Shown here piece after piece: positions 18,079 through 27,188 of a stretch of 64,000 nt of DNA. This DNA comes from an uncultured Bacilli bacterium (GTDB taxonomy: Bacteria > Bacillota_I > Bacilli_A > RF39 > UBA660): the NCBI GenBank assembly GCA_934162265.1, contig CAKPHZ010000002.1, forward strand, positions 1 to 64,000. Reading direction: 5' to 3'. The stretch's first letter is position 1, and each line of letters begins with the position of its first letter. Below the pieces are notes generated by a model. It did no database searches, was not told the origin of the DNA, and saw only the letters and a list, made by a program, of their open reading frames with translations. The translations under genes were made by a program, and so were the position numbers.

Positions 18079-18191
18079 TTGATTTTATCCAATGGGTCCA
18101 AAACGAAAATATCATCATCATAGTTTGCAAATTCGTTGTTATAAATAAAATTATTATCATATATATTTTTAATTTCGTCATAGTTATTCAA
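18075..18191 (-). CDS. Possible small protein (38 aa) clipped by the intron
   Basis: A TTG codon overlapping the end of rlmA, with GTGAGGG six bases upstream, opens a 38-codon frame reading MNNYDEIKNIYDNN at its start and IFVLDPLDKIK at its end. Its stop TAG is created by the last bases of the intron. Without the intron it would continue six codons (KITSKF), ending inside the terminator hairpin. The composition is acidic and protein-like, but the frame is short and I know no homologue. It could be a small downstream gene of the rlmA transcript, the remnant of a larger gene, or chance. Confidence 0.3.
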   Translation of the reverse strand: MNNYDEIKNIYDNNFIYNNEFANYDDDIFVLDPLDKIK

Positions 18192-19041
18192 TTTTATCCC
18201 TCACTTTTAATACATAGATATTTAAAGCAATTGTAATTTTGTTAATCATTTTATCATAATTGTAATTTTTTGATAATGGTGTCATATTAATCAAATTTAA
18301 CATTGATTCTTCATTTAATTCTTTTTTTTCATTAATTGTATATTTTTTTAAAATAATATAATTTTTGTCTATGTTCTTTTCAATTTGCAGTTCATTTTCA
18401 TATTCTTTAATATGTAAAAGTTCTCTTAACTCGTATAAATACTCTTTTTTTGGAGTAACTTTAATTATAATTCCATCCTGTTTTAATATTCTATTCATTT
18501 CTTTTTCATTAGATGGGGATAGAATATTTAGTATAACATCAACGCTTTTATTCTTTAATGGCATATAGTTTAAATCCGCAACCAATGGAATAAAATTATT
18601 TTTAACATAATTTGTTGCGTATTCAACACCGACTTTGGATATATCTACCCCAATAATAAAAGATTGACTGTTGTTTATTAAATTTAAAATCATATTATCA
18701 TGTGTACCATCACCACATCCCATATCGACTATTACTTGTGAATTACCTTTTTCTATAATTATTTTCGATATTAGTTTGTGTAATTCATAATAAAACCCTT
18801 TTTTTATAAATTCCAATCTATTTTTGAATAAATTTATATCATAAATATTATCAATCCTCAATTTATTTTTTTTTAATAATGTACAATAGCCTTTTTTTGC
18901 AATATCATAGCAATGATTTTTTTCACAAATTAGAGAATTTTTATAAATCCTAATATTACTATGACATATTGGACATATAAAAATATTTTCAATTTTTTCA
19001 TTAAGCAAATTACTTTTTGTATATTCAATTTTTTTTAGCAT
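18184..19041 (-). CDS. rlmA: RlmA-type 23S rRNA (guanine-N1)-methyltransferase
   Basis: About 285 residues. The N-terminal zinc finger CPIC-x10-C-x3-H (IFICPICHSNIRIYKNSLIC) is typical of RlmA-I/RlmA-II (TlrB), which methylate G745 or G748 in 23S rRNA hairpin 35. The Rossmann methyltransferase domain follows, with the SAM-binding VDMGCGDGTH, the acidic residue in IIGVDIS, and NILSPSNEKEMNRIL. RlmA-II type enzymes can give tylosin resistance, but sequence alone does not tell which base is used. The ATG with GGTGA six bases upstream is preferred to the in-frame TTG further up. It is convergent with rubrerythrin and separated from it by the intron. Confidence 0.8.
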   Translation of the reverse strand: MLKKIEYTKSNLLNEKIENIFICPICHSNIRIYKNSLICEKNHCYDIAKKGYCTLLKKNKLRIDNIYDINLFKNRLEFIKKGFYYELHKLISKIIIEKGNSQVIVDMGCGDGTHDNMILNLINNSQSFIIGVDISKVGVEYATNYVKNNFIPLVADLNYMPLKNKSVDVILNILSPSNEKEMNRILKQDGIIIKVTPKKEYLYELRELLHIKEYENELQIEKNIDKNYIILKKYTINEKKELNEESMLNLINMTPLSKNYNYDKMINKITIALNIYVLKVRDKIE

Positions 19042-19065
19042 ATTAATCACCATCAATTTGACAAT

Positions 19066-19074
19066 ATTATATCA
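19066..19074 (-). promoter_or_regulatory. Extended -10 promoter of rlmA
   Basis: On the minus strand TGATATAAT is a near-perfect extended -10 element, 25 bases before the start codon. The leader would be only about 20 bases. Confidence 0.6.
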
Positions 19075-19189
19075 CTTTTTCGTTGATATTTAAACAGTAA
19101 AAAAGAGTAAATAAATTTATTTTATTAAAAATAGGTTACTATTCACAGCTTTGATAGAGTTTATTCTCTATCTTTTTAATTTTGCTCAG

Positions 19190-19208
19190 TTGCAAAAGTA
19201 AATTCCAC
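19190..19208 (+). repeat. IS outer inverted repeat, left
   Basis: TTGCAAAAGTAAATTCCAC, perfect inverted match to 20905-20923. Confidence 0.8.
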
Positions 19209-19412
19209 TTTGAAGTAATAATTTCTACTTTGGATTGAAAAATATGCACTTAATTGAAAAATTAGGTGTATTTTTATGCTAAAAAGTGGTATTATATGGT
19301 CAATAAGCCGATATTTTAATATTTTATTGTATGTCGAAAAGAGATCGAGTCTTTAAATTTTTTTTGAATTTGAAAGTTCCATCCCTCATGGGTAACTATT
19401 AGATATCTGATA

Positions 19413-19426
19413 TGATGGTGCTTATT
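19413..19426 (+). repeat. IS inner inverted repeat, left
   Basis: TGATGGTGCTTATT, perfect inverted match to 20791-20804. Confidence 0.65.
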
Positions 19427-19498
19427 TATGCCTTATTCAGGCAGAACTTTCTTCTTTTGAAGAAAAGAAGAAAGTAAGAAACTGGCACTGATTTTAAA

Positions 19499-20764
19499 TC
19501 AGTTCTTCTTTAACAAAGATGGAGTAAGGTTAATTCCATTGCTTTTTATTTCAAGTATGTTAAGTTTGGTAGCAATGTTATTACCATACATTAAGTTAAA
19601 CATTTCAAGTGGTGATGAATTGTTTAACTTTTTTCTTTTGTATGAATTTATGTGAGACATTATTAAGTTAATATCATTTTGCGTTAAATTATCAAATGAA
19701 GTCTTTTTCTCTAATATTCTTCTGATCATTTCATGATTAACTTCACAAGATCCTTTTTGATCTGGACGGCCTGGTTCAAAGTAAAATACTTTAGTTCTTT
19801 GCTCACCAGTTAAATGGCTATATTCTATCTCTTTTGGATTAGAAAATTCAGAACCATTGTCAGTTAAAATTACAGGAAATAATTTTTTGAAAGTTTCTAC
19901 TCTAAATAGCTCTTCTAAATAGTTAAATATGTCAATAACTGATTGAGCATCATTTCTATCACGTAAAAAAGCAAGCATAAAACAACAGTTAACAAAGTGA
20001 ATAGTTAATAATACTTTACCACCTTTTGTTCCTTCAACAGTATCAATTTAAATAACATTAGTGTCCGGATTTTTTTCTATAAATTTTAAAAAATCTGTGT
20101 ATTTTCTGCCTTCTAAACACTTTTTATCTATCTTGTAATATGTTTTTCGCTTTGGTGTTTGTCTTAATCTTACTTTTCTAGGTAGGTCAATGTTTCTTAC
20201 TGTTAATGCACCTATATCTATTAAATGATAAATTTCTTTCTCACTACACATAATTAAATTTTCATTGTTAACAAAAGCATGGTGAATAGATTGACCATGC
20301 TCTTTTACAAGAGGAATAAGAATTTTATCAAGATTATCTAATTCTTGTTGTGAAAAATTAATTCCAAGCCTAGCATTTGTCAGATTTTCTTTATATTCTT
20401 TGAAGGCGTAGTCACTTTCATAAAATTGCTTAGATAAGGTACAAGTACTTTTTTCTTTACAGTCATTACAAACATAAGGTGGCTTAGATAATTTGAGACA
20501 AACTACTTTTTCATAATGAGCACAATTATTAAAATTACAAAGGGTTCCTTTTTGTCTAAATGGACAATTTTTACCTTTTTTGCAATCAAAGTGCTTTCTT
20601 CCAACTGTACCAACTTCTTTAAAAATAATATGATTTTTAATCTCTTTTGCTACAGTAGTACAATCTTTATTGATGATATTACCGATGGCCTTAAAAAATT
20701 TATTTTCTTTTAGTCCTTTTTCAATTTCTAATCTATCATCGAATGATAAATGTTTATTTTTCAT
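19499..20764 (-). pseudogene. IS30-family transposase, interrupted by one in-frame stop
   Basis: The reading frame is intact over 422 codons except for a TAA at 20048-20050, where the family pattern (I-Q-I-D-T) suggests a former CAA. The first 238 codons hold the helix-turn-helix (LSFDDRLEIEKGLKE) and a cysteine-rich, zinc-ribbon-like region. After the stop come the DDE catalytic residues: D241 (IDTVEG), D302 (LTDNGSEF) and E341 (KGSCEVNHEMIRR). Both halves look undecayed, so the mutation is recent. The stop falls just before the catalytic domain, so the element could only move by read-through or with help from another copy. Confidence 0.88.
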
Positions 20765-20790
20765 AATAAATACAAATCCTTTCTAAAAAG

Positions 20791-20804
20791 AATAAGCACC
20801 ATCA
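20791..20804 (-). repeat. IS inner inverted repeat, right
   Basis: AATAAGCACCATCA, 26 bases before the transposase start. It may be the real IS end or a regulatory site. Confidence 0.65.
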
Positions 20805-20904
20805 GCGATATATTATAGTCCTAATAGACAAAAAATCAAATTTTACTAAGTAAATTCCACATCATTACTTTTACCAACTAAATTCCATCTTTATTAAAAT
20901 AGGG

Positions 20905-20923
20905 GTGGAATTTACTTTTGCAA
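20905..20923 (-). repeat. IS outer inverted repeat, right
   Basis: Inverted copy of the left repeat. Two more partial copies of TAAATTCCA in direct orientation lie just inside (20851-20860 and 20879-20887), as expected of subterminal transposase-binding sites. Confidence 0.75.
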
Positions 20924-20965
20924 TGCAACCAATCATATTTTATCCTGATTATTTTGAAAATTAGC

Positions 20966-20994
20966 TTGTAGAATTTATTTTTTTGTGCTATTAT
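20966..20994 (+). promoter_or_regulatory. Promoter of the LRR surface protein gene
   Basis: TTGTAG (20966-20971), 17 bases, TATTAT (20989-20994). It lies just outside the IS right end, so the insertion left it intact. Confidence 0.55.
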
Positions 20995-21036
20995 ATAGTG
21001 GGGAGTAAAAAAACAAGTTTTGTGAGAAGTGAGAAT

Positions 21037-22935
21037 GTGGATTTCAAAAAAATAAAAACTTGGATGATTTTCGGATTAAGTTTTATCTTATTTTTTGCAG
21101 GTTCTGAGTTTGCATATGCTGATGATTTATCTTCTAAAATACCAGATGAAAATTTCAGAAAATGTTTAACGTCGGTGTTAAAAGAAGGAAGAAAGGATTG
21201 GATAGGAACTTATACTGGGGATACTTATACTTATTATTTAACTACTGACGAAAAGTCATATGATTTTACAGAAGCAAATTTAGATAAAGTACGTACCATA
21301 TATTGTGAAGATTATGGTATTAAGGACTTAACGGGTATTAATTTACTGACTAACTTAGAATATCTTTATGTCAATAACAATTCTATTAGTACTTTTAATT
21401 TAAGTAATCCTAAGTTAAAATTGATTTATGCAGCTGGCAATAAATATAAAAGCTTAAGTGTTAGTGATGACGTTGCTAAACAGCTTACGGATTTATCGGT
21501 TTCTAGTAACAATTTAACAAAAAGTGTAATTGATGGTTACATGACTAGATTTCCCAATTTAAAATTATTTGCATTTGGTGGAGATAATTATAGTGGGGAA
21601 TTAGATGTTTCTAGTTTAACTAATTTAGATAAGTTATGGATTGAAAATAACAATGTTACTAGTATCAAAGGACTAACTTCTAAAATAACAATACTTAGTT
21701 TGCATAATAACCCAATTTCTAATTTTGATTTATCTGCTTTTCCAGAACTTTATGTACTAAGCGTAGGTAAAACTAAGTTTTCTAGTGTTGATGTGTCAAA
21801 GAATCCCAAATTAAAATACTTAAGAGTAGATGATTTACTGCTAGATTCTATTAATTTAAAAAATAACCCTGAATTATATAAATTTTATGCAAATTATAAT
21901 AATTTTACTTCTATTGATTTTAGTAATAACAAAAATTTAATATATATAGATGTTGGTGTGAATTTGCTTAATTCATTAGACGTTTCTATGCTTACGAAAT
22001 TGAAAAGTTTATATGCAAGAAATAATAAATTTTCTAGTATAAATCTAGGAAGCAGTAGCGAATTATTAGATTTAGATGTTAACTGGTGTAAAAATTTAAG
22101 TTCTCTTACGTTAGACAGTAAAACTAAACTTAAATATCTAAATATAGCAGGAGTTTCTAAAATAAATAATTTAAACTTAACATCATTTTCTGGTAGTTTA
22201 GAAAAATTAATTATTTCTTTGTGGCAAGCACAAAAGTATGATTTTAGGGGTTTGTCTAAATTGACTGATGTATCTGTTTCTTCGGCAATTCATGTTCCAA
22301 TCTATAATCAAAGTAGTTCCAAGGTATCGCAAGTTTTAAATTATTTACCATCTGGACTTAGTATGTCTTCATTGGGAAGTAAAAGAATTGTTGATAGAAC
22401 GAAACGTTATTATAGTTATACTGCAATAAGTGGTGATGATCCAACTATAAATGGTGAAATTGGCAAAAATGTTTCAGTTGATATTGTTGATAGTTCAGGG
22501 AATTATACTGGATTGAAAGTTCCTTCTAGTGCTAAGGTGCAGTATATACTTAATTCAAGATTTATTTTCCATAAACTTACAAGTAGCAAATATTCTATCA
22601 ATGAAGAAAAAGGCACTATTGATGTTGGTGGAGATGACGATGCAACAATACTTAAAAATTTAAATTTAGTGGATGACTTGTCTGCTATTAAAATGAATAT
22701 TTCTGGAGATAAATTGATTTTAAGTTCAAATATTGCGAATGTAGAATCTAGTTATAGTGGAATTTCTAATACATACAATTTTAAAACCTTTACTTTACTT
22801 AGAGTTTCTAATCCTAAAACAGGTAGTATTTCATTTTATATTATTATGGGAATTTTGTTTGTTGGAATTGTTTGTAGTGTTTTAGGCTATTTAAAACTTG
22901 TTAGAACAAAATCAGACCCTGACAATTTTGTTTAA
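21037..22935 (+). CDS. Sortase-anchored leucine-rich-repeat surface protein
   Basis: About 632 residues. A signal peptide (KKIKTWMIFGLSFILFFAGSEFAYA) is followed by an internalin-like series of LRR units of about 20-22 residues with the pattern L-x-x-L-x-V-x-x-N (for example LEYLYVNNNSISTFNLS). A C-terminal sorting signal ends it: NPKTG (bases 22810-22824), a hydrophobic helix and a KLVRTK basic tail. It is thus exported and joined to the wall by a sortase, which is not in this window. LRR proteins of this kind often bind host or bacterial surfaces; the ligand is unknown. The transcript start implied by the promoter excludes earlier TTG starts. A GTG at 21022 is an alternative. Confidence 0.82.
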   Translation: MDFKKIKTWMIFGLSFILFFAGSEFAYADDLSSKIPDENFRKCLTSVLKEGRKDWIGTYTGDTYTYYLTTDEKSYDFTEANLDKVRTIYCEDYGIKDLTGINLLTNLEYLYVNNNSISTFNLSNPKLKLIYAAGNKYKSLSVSDDVAKQLTDLSVSSNNLTKSVIDGYMTRFPNLKLFAFGGDNYSGELDVSSLTNLDKLWIENNNVTSIKGLTSKITILSLHNNPISNFDLSAFPELYVLSVGKTKFSSVDVSKNPKLKYLRVDDLLLDSINLKNNPELYKFYANYNNFTSIDFSNNKNLIYIDVGVNLLNSLDVSMLTKLKSLYARNNKFSSINLGSSSELLDLDVNWCKNLSSLTLDSKTKLKYLNIAGVSKINNLNLTSFSGSLEKLIISLWQAQKYDFRGLSKLTDVSVSSAIHVPIYNQSSSKVSQVLNYLPSGLSMSSLGSKRIVDRTKRYYSYTAISGDDPTINGEIGKNVSVDIVDSSGNYTGLKVPSSAKVQYILNSRFIFHKLTSSKYSINEEKGTIDVGGDDDATILKNLNLVDDLSAIKMNISGDKLILSSNIANVESSYSGISNTYNFKTFTLLRVSNPKTGSISFYIIMGILFVGIVCSVLGYLKLVRTKSDPDNFV

Positions 22936-22994
22936 TAATCTTTAAATATTAAGATTACTTATGTGAATATTTTCATTGAATTAAAATACTTCTA

Positions 22995-23023
22995 TTGACT
23001 TTCACTTATAAATTTCATATAAT
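22995..23023 (+). promoter_or_regulatory. Promoter of ileS T-box leader
   Basis: TTGACT (22995-23000), 17 bases, TATAAT (23018-23023), a near-consensus sigma-A promoter. Confidence 0.75.
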
Positions 23024-23034
23024 TAATTTGGTTT

Positions 23035-23271
23035 TATAAAATCATGTGAAAGAGACGGTATTTAAATTCTAATTTAAAGAGAGTTTGCTACTGGTGAAAA
23101 GCAGATAACAAGAATTAAATATGAATCACTCTGGAATGTGAACTTTTGAATAGAGTAGAAAGTATCCGGGAATTGTATCCCGTTATCCAATGAAGTTGCA
23201 CAAAATTTTTGTGAATTAAGGTGGTACCGCGTTTTTAAGCGTCCTTAAGGAATAAAATTTTTGTGCTTTTT
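23035..23271 (+). promoter_or_regulatory. T-box riboswitch for isoleucyl-tRNA synthetase
   Basis: The 360-base gap before ileS holds a T-box leader. The conserved T-box AAGGTGGTACCGCG is at 23218-23231, where the TGGT bulge binds the free tRNA 3' end. The terminator that competes with it is formed by GCACAAAATTTT near 23199 and AAAATTTTTGTGC at about 23254-23266, followed by T residues. A Stem I region lies between 23045 and 23160. An ATC triplet at 23125-23127 is a plausible isoleucine specifier. Uncharged tRNA-Ile would stabilise the antiterminator and allow ileS expression. The specifier assignment is tentative. Confidence 0.9.
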
Positions 23272-23297
23272 ATATTTTAGAAAGAAGGATGATTTAG

Positions 23298-26200
23298 ATG
23301 TATGAAAGTTTAGATAAGAGAGAGGTTAAAGATGTTGAGAAAAGTATATTAGATACTTGGAAGAAAGAAGATATTTTGAATGAAACGATAAAAAATCGTG
23401 AAGGTAAGAAGGATTTTGTTTTTTATGATGGTCCTATTTATGCAAATGCTAAACCTGGTATTCATCATGTATTTGCCAAAACAATTAAGGATTCTTTTTG
23501 TAAGTATAAGGTTATGAATGGGTATAGAGTATTAAGAAAGATTGGTCTTGATACACATGGTCTTCCTATTGAAGTAAATGTAGAGAAAAAGTTAGGATTT
23601 TCTGGTAAAGCTGATATTGAAAAATTTGGTGTTGATGCTTTTTGTCGTGAATGTAATAAGGCAACTGCTACAAATATTAATGAGGTTAATCATATTACCG
23701 ATATGATGGGACAATTTATTGATTGCAAAAATCCTTATATTACTTGTTCTAATGATTATATTGAATCCGAATGGTGGATCATTAAACAAATGGACGAGAA
23801 GGGGCTTTTATATCACGGAAATAAGGTATTATGGTATTGTCCTAGATGTGGTACAGAGTTATCTCAAAATGAAGTATCACAGGGATATACTAAAACTAGT
23901 GTTAATACGGTTATTGTTCCTTTGAAGAGAGTAGACGCTGATGAGTATTTCTTAGCTTGGACAACAACACCTTGGACTTTGATGGCAAATGTTGCGATTT
24001 GTGTTAATCCTGATATGCTTTATATTAAAGCAAAATCTAAGGGATATCAATTTATTGTAGCCGAAAGTCTTGCTACTCGTGTTCTTGGAGAAGATTATGA
24101 AGTGGTTGATACCTTTAAAGGGAGCGATTTGGTTGGAATAAAATATGAACAATTAATGCCTTTTGTTCGTGTCGAAGGAAAATGTCATGAAGTTATTGCG
24201 GATCCTTATGTAACGGATAGTGATGGTACGGGTATTGTTCATATTGCTCCTGCGTTTGGAGCTGATGATAACCGTGTTTGTGTTCAAAATGGTATTGGTT
24301 TTGTCAATCCTGTTGGACTTGATGGCAGGTATACGACTGGTCCATGGGAAGGACGTCTTGTTACCGATCCAGAACTTGAAATTGATATTATTAAATGGTT
24401 AAAAGCAAATGATAAGTTATTTAAAAAAATTAAAATAGAACATGATTATCCACATTGTTGGCGTTGTAAGAGTCCTTTAATTAGTTATCCTAAACCTGCT
24501 TGGTATATTAAAACTACTGAGTATAAAGATAAAATTATCGAGGCAAATAAAAAAATTCATTGGTATCCTGCTTATGTTGGAGAAAAACGTTTTGGAAATT
24601 GGCTTGAGAATATAGTTGATTGGGGAATTTCTAGAAATCGTTATTGGGGTTGTCCACTTCCTGTTTGGGAATGTTCTTGTGGAAAGAGAAAAGTTATTGG
24701 TTCTCTAGATGAATTGCAAGAAAATGTTGTTGAAAATGTTAATGTAAGAGAGATGGAATTGCATCGTCCTTATGTGGATCAAATTCATTTAAAATGTTCT
24801 TGTGGTAAAGAAATGACTCGTGTTAAAGATGTTTTGGATGTTTGGTTTGATTCTGGTTCGATGCCTTATGCGCAATTCCATTATCCTTTTGAAAATCAAG
24901 AATTATTTAAAAGTCAATTTCCTGCTGACTTTATTGCTGAAGGGCTTGATCAAACTAGAGGCTGGTTCTATGTTTTACTTGTTATTTCTACGATTATTTC
25001 AGGAGAAAGTTCATTTAAAAATGTTGTTGTAAATGATATGATGTTGGATGAATTTGGTAAAAAGATGAGTAAATCTGTTGGTAATATTGTTGACCCAATT
25101 GAAATGATGGAGAAATATGGAGCAGATAATATTAGATGGTATATGTTATATACATCTCCTGTTTGGACGCCTCTAAAGTTTTCCGAAGCTGGTGTAAGGG
25201 AAGTTCATAGCAAATTCTTTAATCCTTTTAAAAATACTTATACATTCTTTCAAACGTATGCAAATATTGATCATATTAATATTGAGGATTGCAAGGTTAA
25301 GTATGAAGAAAGAGAAGAGATTGATAAGTGGCTATTAAGTAAATATAATCATCTAATCAAAAAGGTAAGAGAATTTTATGAGATGTATGATTTAAATTTG
25401 GTTGTTAGAGAGATTACTAATTTTGTATCTGAAGACTTATCAAATTGGTATATCAGAAGGAATAGAAATCGTTTTTGGGGAAGTGATATGAATAAAAGTA
25501 AGAAAAGTGTTTATATGACTACTTATGAAGTAATGGAAGGTTTGTGTCGTTTATGTGCACCTGTTATTCCTTATTTAACAGAAGAAATCTATACAAAATT
25601 AACAAAGAAAAAATCCGTTCATTTAGCAGATTTTCCTGTTTGCTCTAGAGAATTAATTGATAGCAAGCTAGAATATAAAATGGATTTGGTTAGAGATTTA
25701 ATCACCATGGGAAGAAACATAAGAGAAGAATCTAAAATAAAAGTTAGACAACCAATTAAAAGTGTTATGCTAGAGTCTTCCCTTAAGAATGATATCTCTG
25801 GACTTGAATCATTAATTAAAGAAGAATTAAATGTTAAAGAAGTATTATATGTTGATGATGCTAATTTATATATGAATATATCTTATAAGCCTAATTTTAG
25901 AGTAGCAGGTAAAGTATTTGGTAAAGATATGAAAGATTTTTCTCAATATTTGATGAATATTTGTAAAGAGGATTTAATTAAATTATCTAATGGAGAATTA
26001 GTAGTTAATTTTAATGGTACTGAATACAAGATAACAGAAGATTTAATCGATAAGAAGATTGAGTCAAAGGAAGGATTTAATGTTTCAGTTAATGATAATT
26101 TGATTATTATTCTTGATTTAGAATTAACGGATGATTTAATTAATGAAGGTCTTGCTAGAGAAACAATTTCTAAGATCCAAAATTTAAGAAAAAGTAGTGG

Positions 26201-26402
26201 CTTTGAAATTGCTGATCGAATTAATATTTATTATTCTTCTAACGATTTATATAGTTCTAAGATAAATGATTATGTTCAATTTATTTGTGATGAAACACTT
26301 GCGCTTAGCATGAAAAAAGTAGATAGTATCGAAGAATTTGAAAAAATTAATGACTTTGAAGTAGGAATAAAGTTAGAGAAAATTGAAGAGGAAAAGAAAT
26401 AG
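23298..26402 (+). CDS. ileS: Isoleucyl-tRNA synthetase, type 2 (eukaryote-like)
   Basis: Charges tRNA-Ile, with editing of valine. 1034 residues. The first class I signature appears as PGIHH (residues 53-57) in place of PxxHxGH, and the second is KMSKS (589-593). CWRCKSPLISYPKPAWYI and GLDTHGLPIEVNVEKKLG are also typical. The GIHH variant, the long C-terminal region and the absence of a bacterial-type C-terminal zinc finger indicate the type-2 enzyme found in some Bacteroidota and Clostridia, which is usually less sensitive to mupirocin. That resistance is inferred from the family. Expression is controlled by the T-box ahead of it. Confidence 0.95.
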   Translation: MYESLDKREVKDVEKSILDTWKKEDILNETIKNREGKKDFVFYDGPIYANAKPGIHHVFAKTIKDSFCKYKVMNGYRVLRKIGLDTHGLPIEVNVEKKLGFSGKADIEKFGVDAFCRECNKATATNINEVNHITDMMGQFIDCKNPYITCSNDYIESEWWIIKQMDEKGLLYHGNKVLWYCPRCGTELSQNEVSQGYTKTSVNTVIVPLKRVDADEYFLAWTTTPWTLMANVAICVNPDMLYIKAKSKGYQFIVAESLATRVLGEDYEVVDTFKGSDLVGIKYEQLMPFVRVEGKCHEVIADPYVTDSDGTGIVHIAPAFGADDNRVCVQNGIGFVNPVGLDGRYTTGPWEGRLVTDPELEIDIIKWLKANDKLFKKIKIEHDYPHCWRCKSPLISYPKPAWYIKTTEYKDKIIEANKKIHWYPAYVGEKRFGNWLENIVDWGISRNRYWGCPLPVWECSCGKRKVIGSLDELQENVVENVNVREMELHRPYVDQIHLKCSCGKEMTRVKDVLDVWFDSGSMPYAQFHYPFENQELFKSQFPADFIAEGLDQTRGWFYVLLVISTIISGESSFKNVVVNDMMLDEFGKKMSKSVGNIVDPIEMMEKYGADNIRWYMLYTSPVWTPLKFSEAGVREVHSKFFNPFKNTYTFFQTYANIDHINIEDCKVKYEEREEIDKWLLSKYNHLIKKVREFYEMYDLNLVVREITNFVSEDLSNWYIRRNRNRFWGSDMNKSKKSVYMTTYEVMEGLCRLCAPVIPYLTEEIYTKLTKKKSVHLADFPVCSRELIDSKLEYKMDLVRDLITMGRNIREESKIKVRQPIKSVMLESSLKNDISGLESLIKEELNVKEVLYVDDANLYMNISYKPNFRVAGKVFGKDMKDFSQYLMNICKEDLIKLSNGELVVNFNGTEYKITEDLIDKKIESKEGFNVSVNDNLIIILDLELTDDLINEGLARETISKIQNLRKSSGFEIADRINIYYSSNDLYSSKINDYVQFICDETLALSMKKVDSIEEFEKINDFEVGIKLEKIEEEKK

Positions 26403-26424
26403 ATGAAATTCTGTTTCTTTTTGT
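26393..26424 (+). terminator. Terminator of ileS
   Basis: AAAGAAATAG (26393-26402) pairs with CTGTTTCTTT (26411-26420), with one T-G wobble and an 8-base loop, and Ts follow. The stop codon of ileS is part of the left arm. Confidence 0.7.
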
Positions 26425-26477
26425 TATTTTTTATAGTAAAATGGTTATGATAGTTATTTTGTAGGAAGTGAGAAAAT

Positions 26478-27146
26478 ATGAATTTAGTTGGAAATCATTG
26501 GGATAAAGTTTTAGATCATGAGTATCATGAAGAATACTTTAAAAAAATTGTTGCCTATATCAATCAGGCATATAAAGAAAGGGAGATTTTTCCTCCAAAA
26601 CCTAGGATTTTACGAGCACTTAGTTTGACTGATTATGATGATGTTCGGGTTGTTATTTTAGGACAAGATCCGTATCATGGAGTAGGAGAAGCAAATGGTC
26701 TTGCTTTTGCTGTTTCTGATGGTGTAAAATTACCACCATCTTTAAAAAATATTTATAAAGAACTTTATAGTGATTTGGGAATAACCCCAGCTTCTGTTGG
26801 TAATTTGGAGTGTTGGGCTAAAGAGGGGGTTCTACTATTAAATGCGGTTTTAACAGTAGAAAAAGATAAACCAGCTTCTCATAAATTTTTAGGCTGGGAG
26901 AATTTTACAGATGCTATTATAAGAAGTTTAAATGATAAAGATACACCAGTAGTATTTATTCTATGGGGAAATTTTGCACGTAGCAAAAAAAGTTTGATTA
27001 CTAATCCCAAACATTACGTGATAGAATCGACACATCCATCTCCATTTTCTGCTAATTATGGCTTTTTTGGTAGTAGACCATTTTCTAAAACAAATCAATT
27101 TCTAAAGGAAAATCATTTAAAAGAAATTGATTGGCATGTATATTAA
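26478..27146 (+). CDS. ung: Uracil-DNA glycosylase (family 1)
   Basis: Removes uracil from DNA as the first step of base excision repair. 222 residues, the usual size. The water-activating loop GQDPYHG (VVILGQDPYHGVGEANG) with the catalytic aspartate and the minor-groove loop HPSPFSANYGFFGS are both intact, as is VFILWGNFA. The GGAAGTGAG site serves the ATG. It is set off from ileS by a terminator and sits 42 bases before addB, so it may share a DNA-repair transcript with the addB-addA pair, although a separate promoter cannot be excluded. Confidence 0.96.
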   Translation: MNLVGNHWDKVLDHEYHEEYFKKIVAYINQAYKEREIFPPKPRILRALSLTDYDDVRVVILGQDPYHGVGEANGLAFAVSDGVKLPPSLKNIYKELYSDLGITPASVGNLECWAKEGVLLLNAVLTVEKDKPASHKFLGWENFTDAIIRSLNDKDTPVVFILWGNFARSKKSLITNPKHYVIESTHPSPFSANYGFFGSRPFSKTNQFLKENHLKEIDWHVY

Positions 27147-27188
27147 GGATATATTTGACATTATGATAAGGTAGAAAGTAGGGATAAT

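Larger units (their letters stand above)
19190..20923 (-). mobile_element. IS30-family insertion sequence (inactive)
   Basis: A transposase pseudogene lies between two 19-base perfect inverted repeats (TTGCAAAAGTAAATTCCAC at 19190-19208 and its complement at 20905-20923). A second nested pair is closer to the gene (19413-19426 and 20791-20804), so the true ends are not certain. The outer pair gives 1734 bases, the inner about 1.4 kb, and IS30 elements are usually 1.0-1.7 kb. No clear target duplication is visible beside either pair. The 290 bases between the left outer repeat and the gene hold only A/T-rich sequence and a hairpin at about 19449-19475. Confidence 0.75.

Noticed and set aside
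22936..22970. Terminator after the LRR gene
   Set aside because: TAATCTTTAA and TTAAGATTA pair only with a bulge and lack a T-run.
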